A stretch of DNA of 27,481 nucleotides from an uncultured Klebsiella sp. (GTDB lineage: Bacteria; Pseudomonadota; Gammaproteobacteria; Enterobacterales; Enterobacteriaceae): NCBI GenBank assembly GCA_902490055.1, contig CABUCP010000002.1, forward strand, positions 1 through 27,481, in the 5' to 3' direction. The translations under genes were made by a program, and so were the position numbers. Below, in pieces: positions 26,627 through 27,481 of this stretch; position 1 is the first letter of the stretch, and each line of letters starts with the position of its first letter. The notes beneath the pieces are model-generated. The model ran no database searches. It was given only the letters and a program-made list of their open reading frames with translations, and was not told the DNA's origin.

Positions 26627-27208
26627 TTACATGACGCGTTTAGCCTGCTCGTCCAGCAGTTGAGAAGTTATATCGGCCAGTTGCGGAGAAAGTTTACGTC
26701 TTTTTACGGCGCGAGAAGGGGGTTGGCACAAGGTGCAAACAAAATCATGCTGCGGATGGTGCGCGTGGGTGATAAACGAGCCGCCGCAGCAGTTGCAGGC
26801 GGAAAGCTGCAGCATGCCGCTGTCGACAAAGCGCACCAGCGTCCAGGCGCGGGTCAACGCCAGCAATGGCGCTTCGCCCGCTTCTTGCGGACACTGTTCG
26901 AGATACAGGCGGTAGGCTTTAATCACCGCTTCCACACCGCTGCATTTGCCGCTTTTCAGCAGGAACAGATAAGCGTTGTAGAACATCGACGAGTGGATAT
27001 TCTGCTCCCAGGTCATGAACCAGTCGGTCGAGAACGGCAGCATTCCTTTCGGCGGCGGACTGCCGCGCAGCTCTTTGTACAGTTTGATTAAGCGGCCACG
27101 GCTGAGCTGGGTTTCGCTCTCCAGCATCTGTAGACGCGCGCCGAGGGAAATCAGCTCCATGGCGAGCTGAATATCCTTCGCTTCCTGAACAATACTTTTT
27201 TCAGCCAT
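26627..27208 (-). CDS. flhC: Flagellar master transcriptional activator subunit FlhC
   Basis: FlhC joins FlhD in the heterohexameric activator of class 2 flagellar genes. ATG at 27208 gives 193 residues (E. coli 192); a TTG two codons earlier overlaps the flhD stop. The N-terminal [26 protein letters not shown] and [29 protein letters not shown], in parts, are nearly identical to E. coli. The zinc site is present as CxxC pairs, C138/C141 and C158/C161, in ACNCCGGSF and [17 protein letters not shown]. Two bases separate it from the flhD stop. Its last codons overlap a sigma-28 promoter for motA. Confidence 0.98.
   Translation of the reverse strand: MAEKSIVQEAKDIQLAMELISLGARLQMLESETQLSRGRLIKLYKELRGSPPPKGMLPFSTDWFMTWEQNIHSSMFYNAYLFLLKSGKCSGVEAVIKAYRLYLEQCPQEAGEAPLLALTRAWTLVRFVDSGMLQLSACNCCGGSFITHAHHPQHDFVCTLCQPPSRAVKRRKLSPQLADITSQLLDEQAKRVM
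26670..26696 (-). promoter_or_regulatory. Sigma-28 (FliA) promoter for motAB-cheAW, inside the flhC 3' end
   Basis: On the minus strand it reads TAAACTTT-N11-GCCGATAT, one base off consensus in each element and with exact 11-base spacing. It lies wholly within the flhC coding sequence, about 190 bases before the motA start, which explains why the flhC-motA gap itself shows no sigma-28 motif. Confidence 0.82.
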
Positions 27209-27210
27209 CG

Positions 27211-27481
27211 TCAAACACTTTTCTTCGCTGCGGCGCCGTCTTTGGCGCGTAGCTCTTGCAGCAGGCGGCTGGAGAGCAGAATGCCGGTATGGATCTGCTG
27301 GAGATCGTCAACCCGCGACTCTTTGGTCAATTGCTCGATGGTCTGGTGGTCGCTAAAACGCAGATTGCACACCAGCTGGTTGGTTTCCGCCAGTTTGACC
27401 ATTTGCGGTAGCGTCAGCTGCGCCAGGGTATCAACCATAGTTTCGTCAATTCCCAAACGAAACATCGCCGATACTTTTTCG
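27211..27481 (-). CDS. flhD: Flagellar master transcriptional activator subunit FlhD, 5' end outside the window
   Basis: FlhD is the partner of FlhC and helps recognise class 2 promoters. The visible part covers the C-terminal ~90 residues: [11 protein letters not shown], then [21 protein letters not shown] and [24 protein letters not shown], in parts. This aligns with E. coli residues from about 30 to the end, so roughly the first 30 codons and the whole regulatory region are off the right edge. The cysteine in LVCNLRF corresponds to the one forming the inter-subunit disulfide in E. coli FlhD. The ATG at 27465 is an internal Met, not the start. The C-terminal tail differs from E. coli. It precedes flhC by 2 bases. 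Confidence 0.95.
   Translation of the reverse strand, partial: EKVSAMFRLGIDETMVDTLAQLTLPQMVKLAETNQLVCNLRFSDHQTIEQLTKESRVDDLQQIHTGILLSSRLLQELRAKDGAAAKKSV

Noticed and set aside
27463..27465. ATG as the start of an 84-residue FlhD
   Set aside because: The frame stays open to the window edge and the upstream residues (EKVSA) match internal FlhD sequence, so it is a truncated view, not a short gene.

Overview
The window is an uninterrupted block of flagellar and chemotaxis genes from a high-GC enterobacterium. The best fit is Klebsiella (Enterobacter) aerogenes or a very close relative. The strongest pointer is the order cheA-cheW-serine receptor-second receptor-cheR. It matches the tse/tas receptor pair I recall being described from that species, in place of the tar/tap pair of Escherichia coli. 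Klebsiella-type REP palindromes in two intergenic gaps agree with this. The species call is inference; no marker gene is present. I see no mobile element, rRNA, tRNA or CRISPR.

Read in the direction of transcription, from the right edge: flhD (5' end cut off) and flhC encode the master activator. motA-motB-cheA-cheW encode the stator and the kinase complex. tse-tas-cheR-cheB-cheY-cheZ encode two receptors, adaptation enzymes, response regulator and phosphatase. flhB-flhA-flhE encode export-gate proteins and an accessory periplasmic protein. On the other strand, flgA-flgM-flgN encode the P-ring chaperone, the anti-sigma-28 factor and the hook-filament junction chaperone. Divergent from flgA lies flgBCDEFGHIJ (rod, hook, L and P rings, rod muramidase), then flgK-flgL (junction proteins; flgL runs off the left edge).

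The hierarchy is readable in the DNA. Class 2 (FlhDC) boxes with the expected spaced, inverted layout lie between flgB and flgA and upstream of flhB. Sigma-28 promoters of the form TAAAGTTT-N11-GCCGATAA lie upstream of motA (inside the end of flhC), tse, flgM and flgK. FlhDC would switch on export, basal-body and hook genes. FlgM would hold FliA until the hook is complete, after which motor, chemotaxis and junction genes are raised.

All complete genes look intact and near the usual family length, and key catalytic residues are present wherever I checked. I see no undescribed system. The points worth a second look are regulatory or architectural: the fusion of the E. coli flg and flh regions into one block, a Tas receptor without the NWETF tail, an intrinsic-terminator-like hairpin between flgG and flgH, a set of strong hairpins 3-8 nt after stop codons, a hairpin over the cheR start, and REP elements with co-varying stems. 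No gene-free stretch exceeds 300 bases; the longest is the 249-base flgJ-flgK gap.
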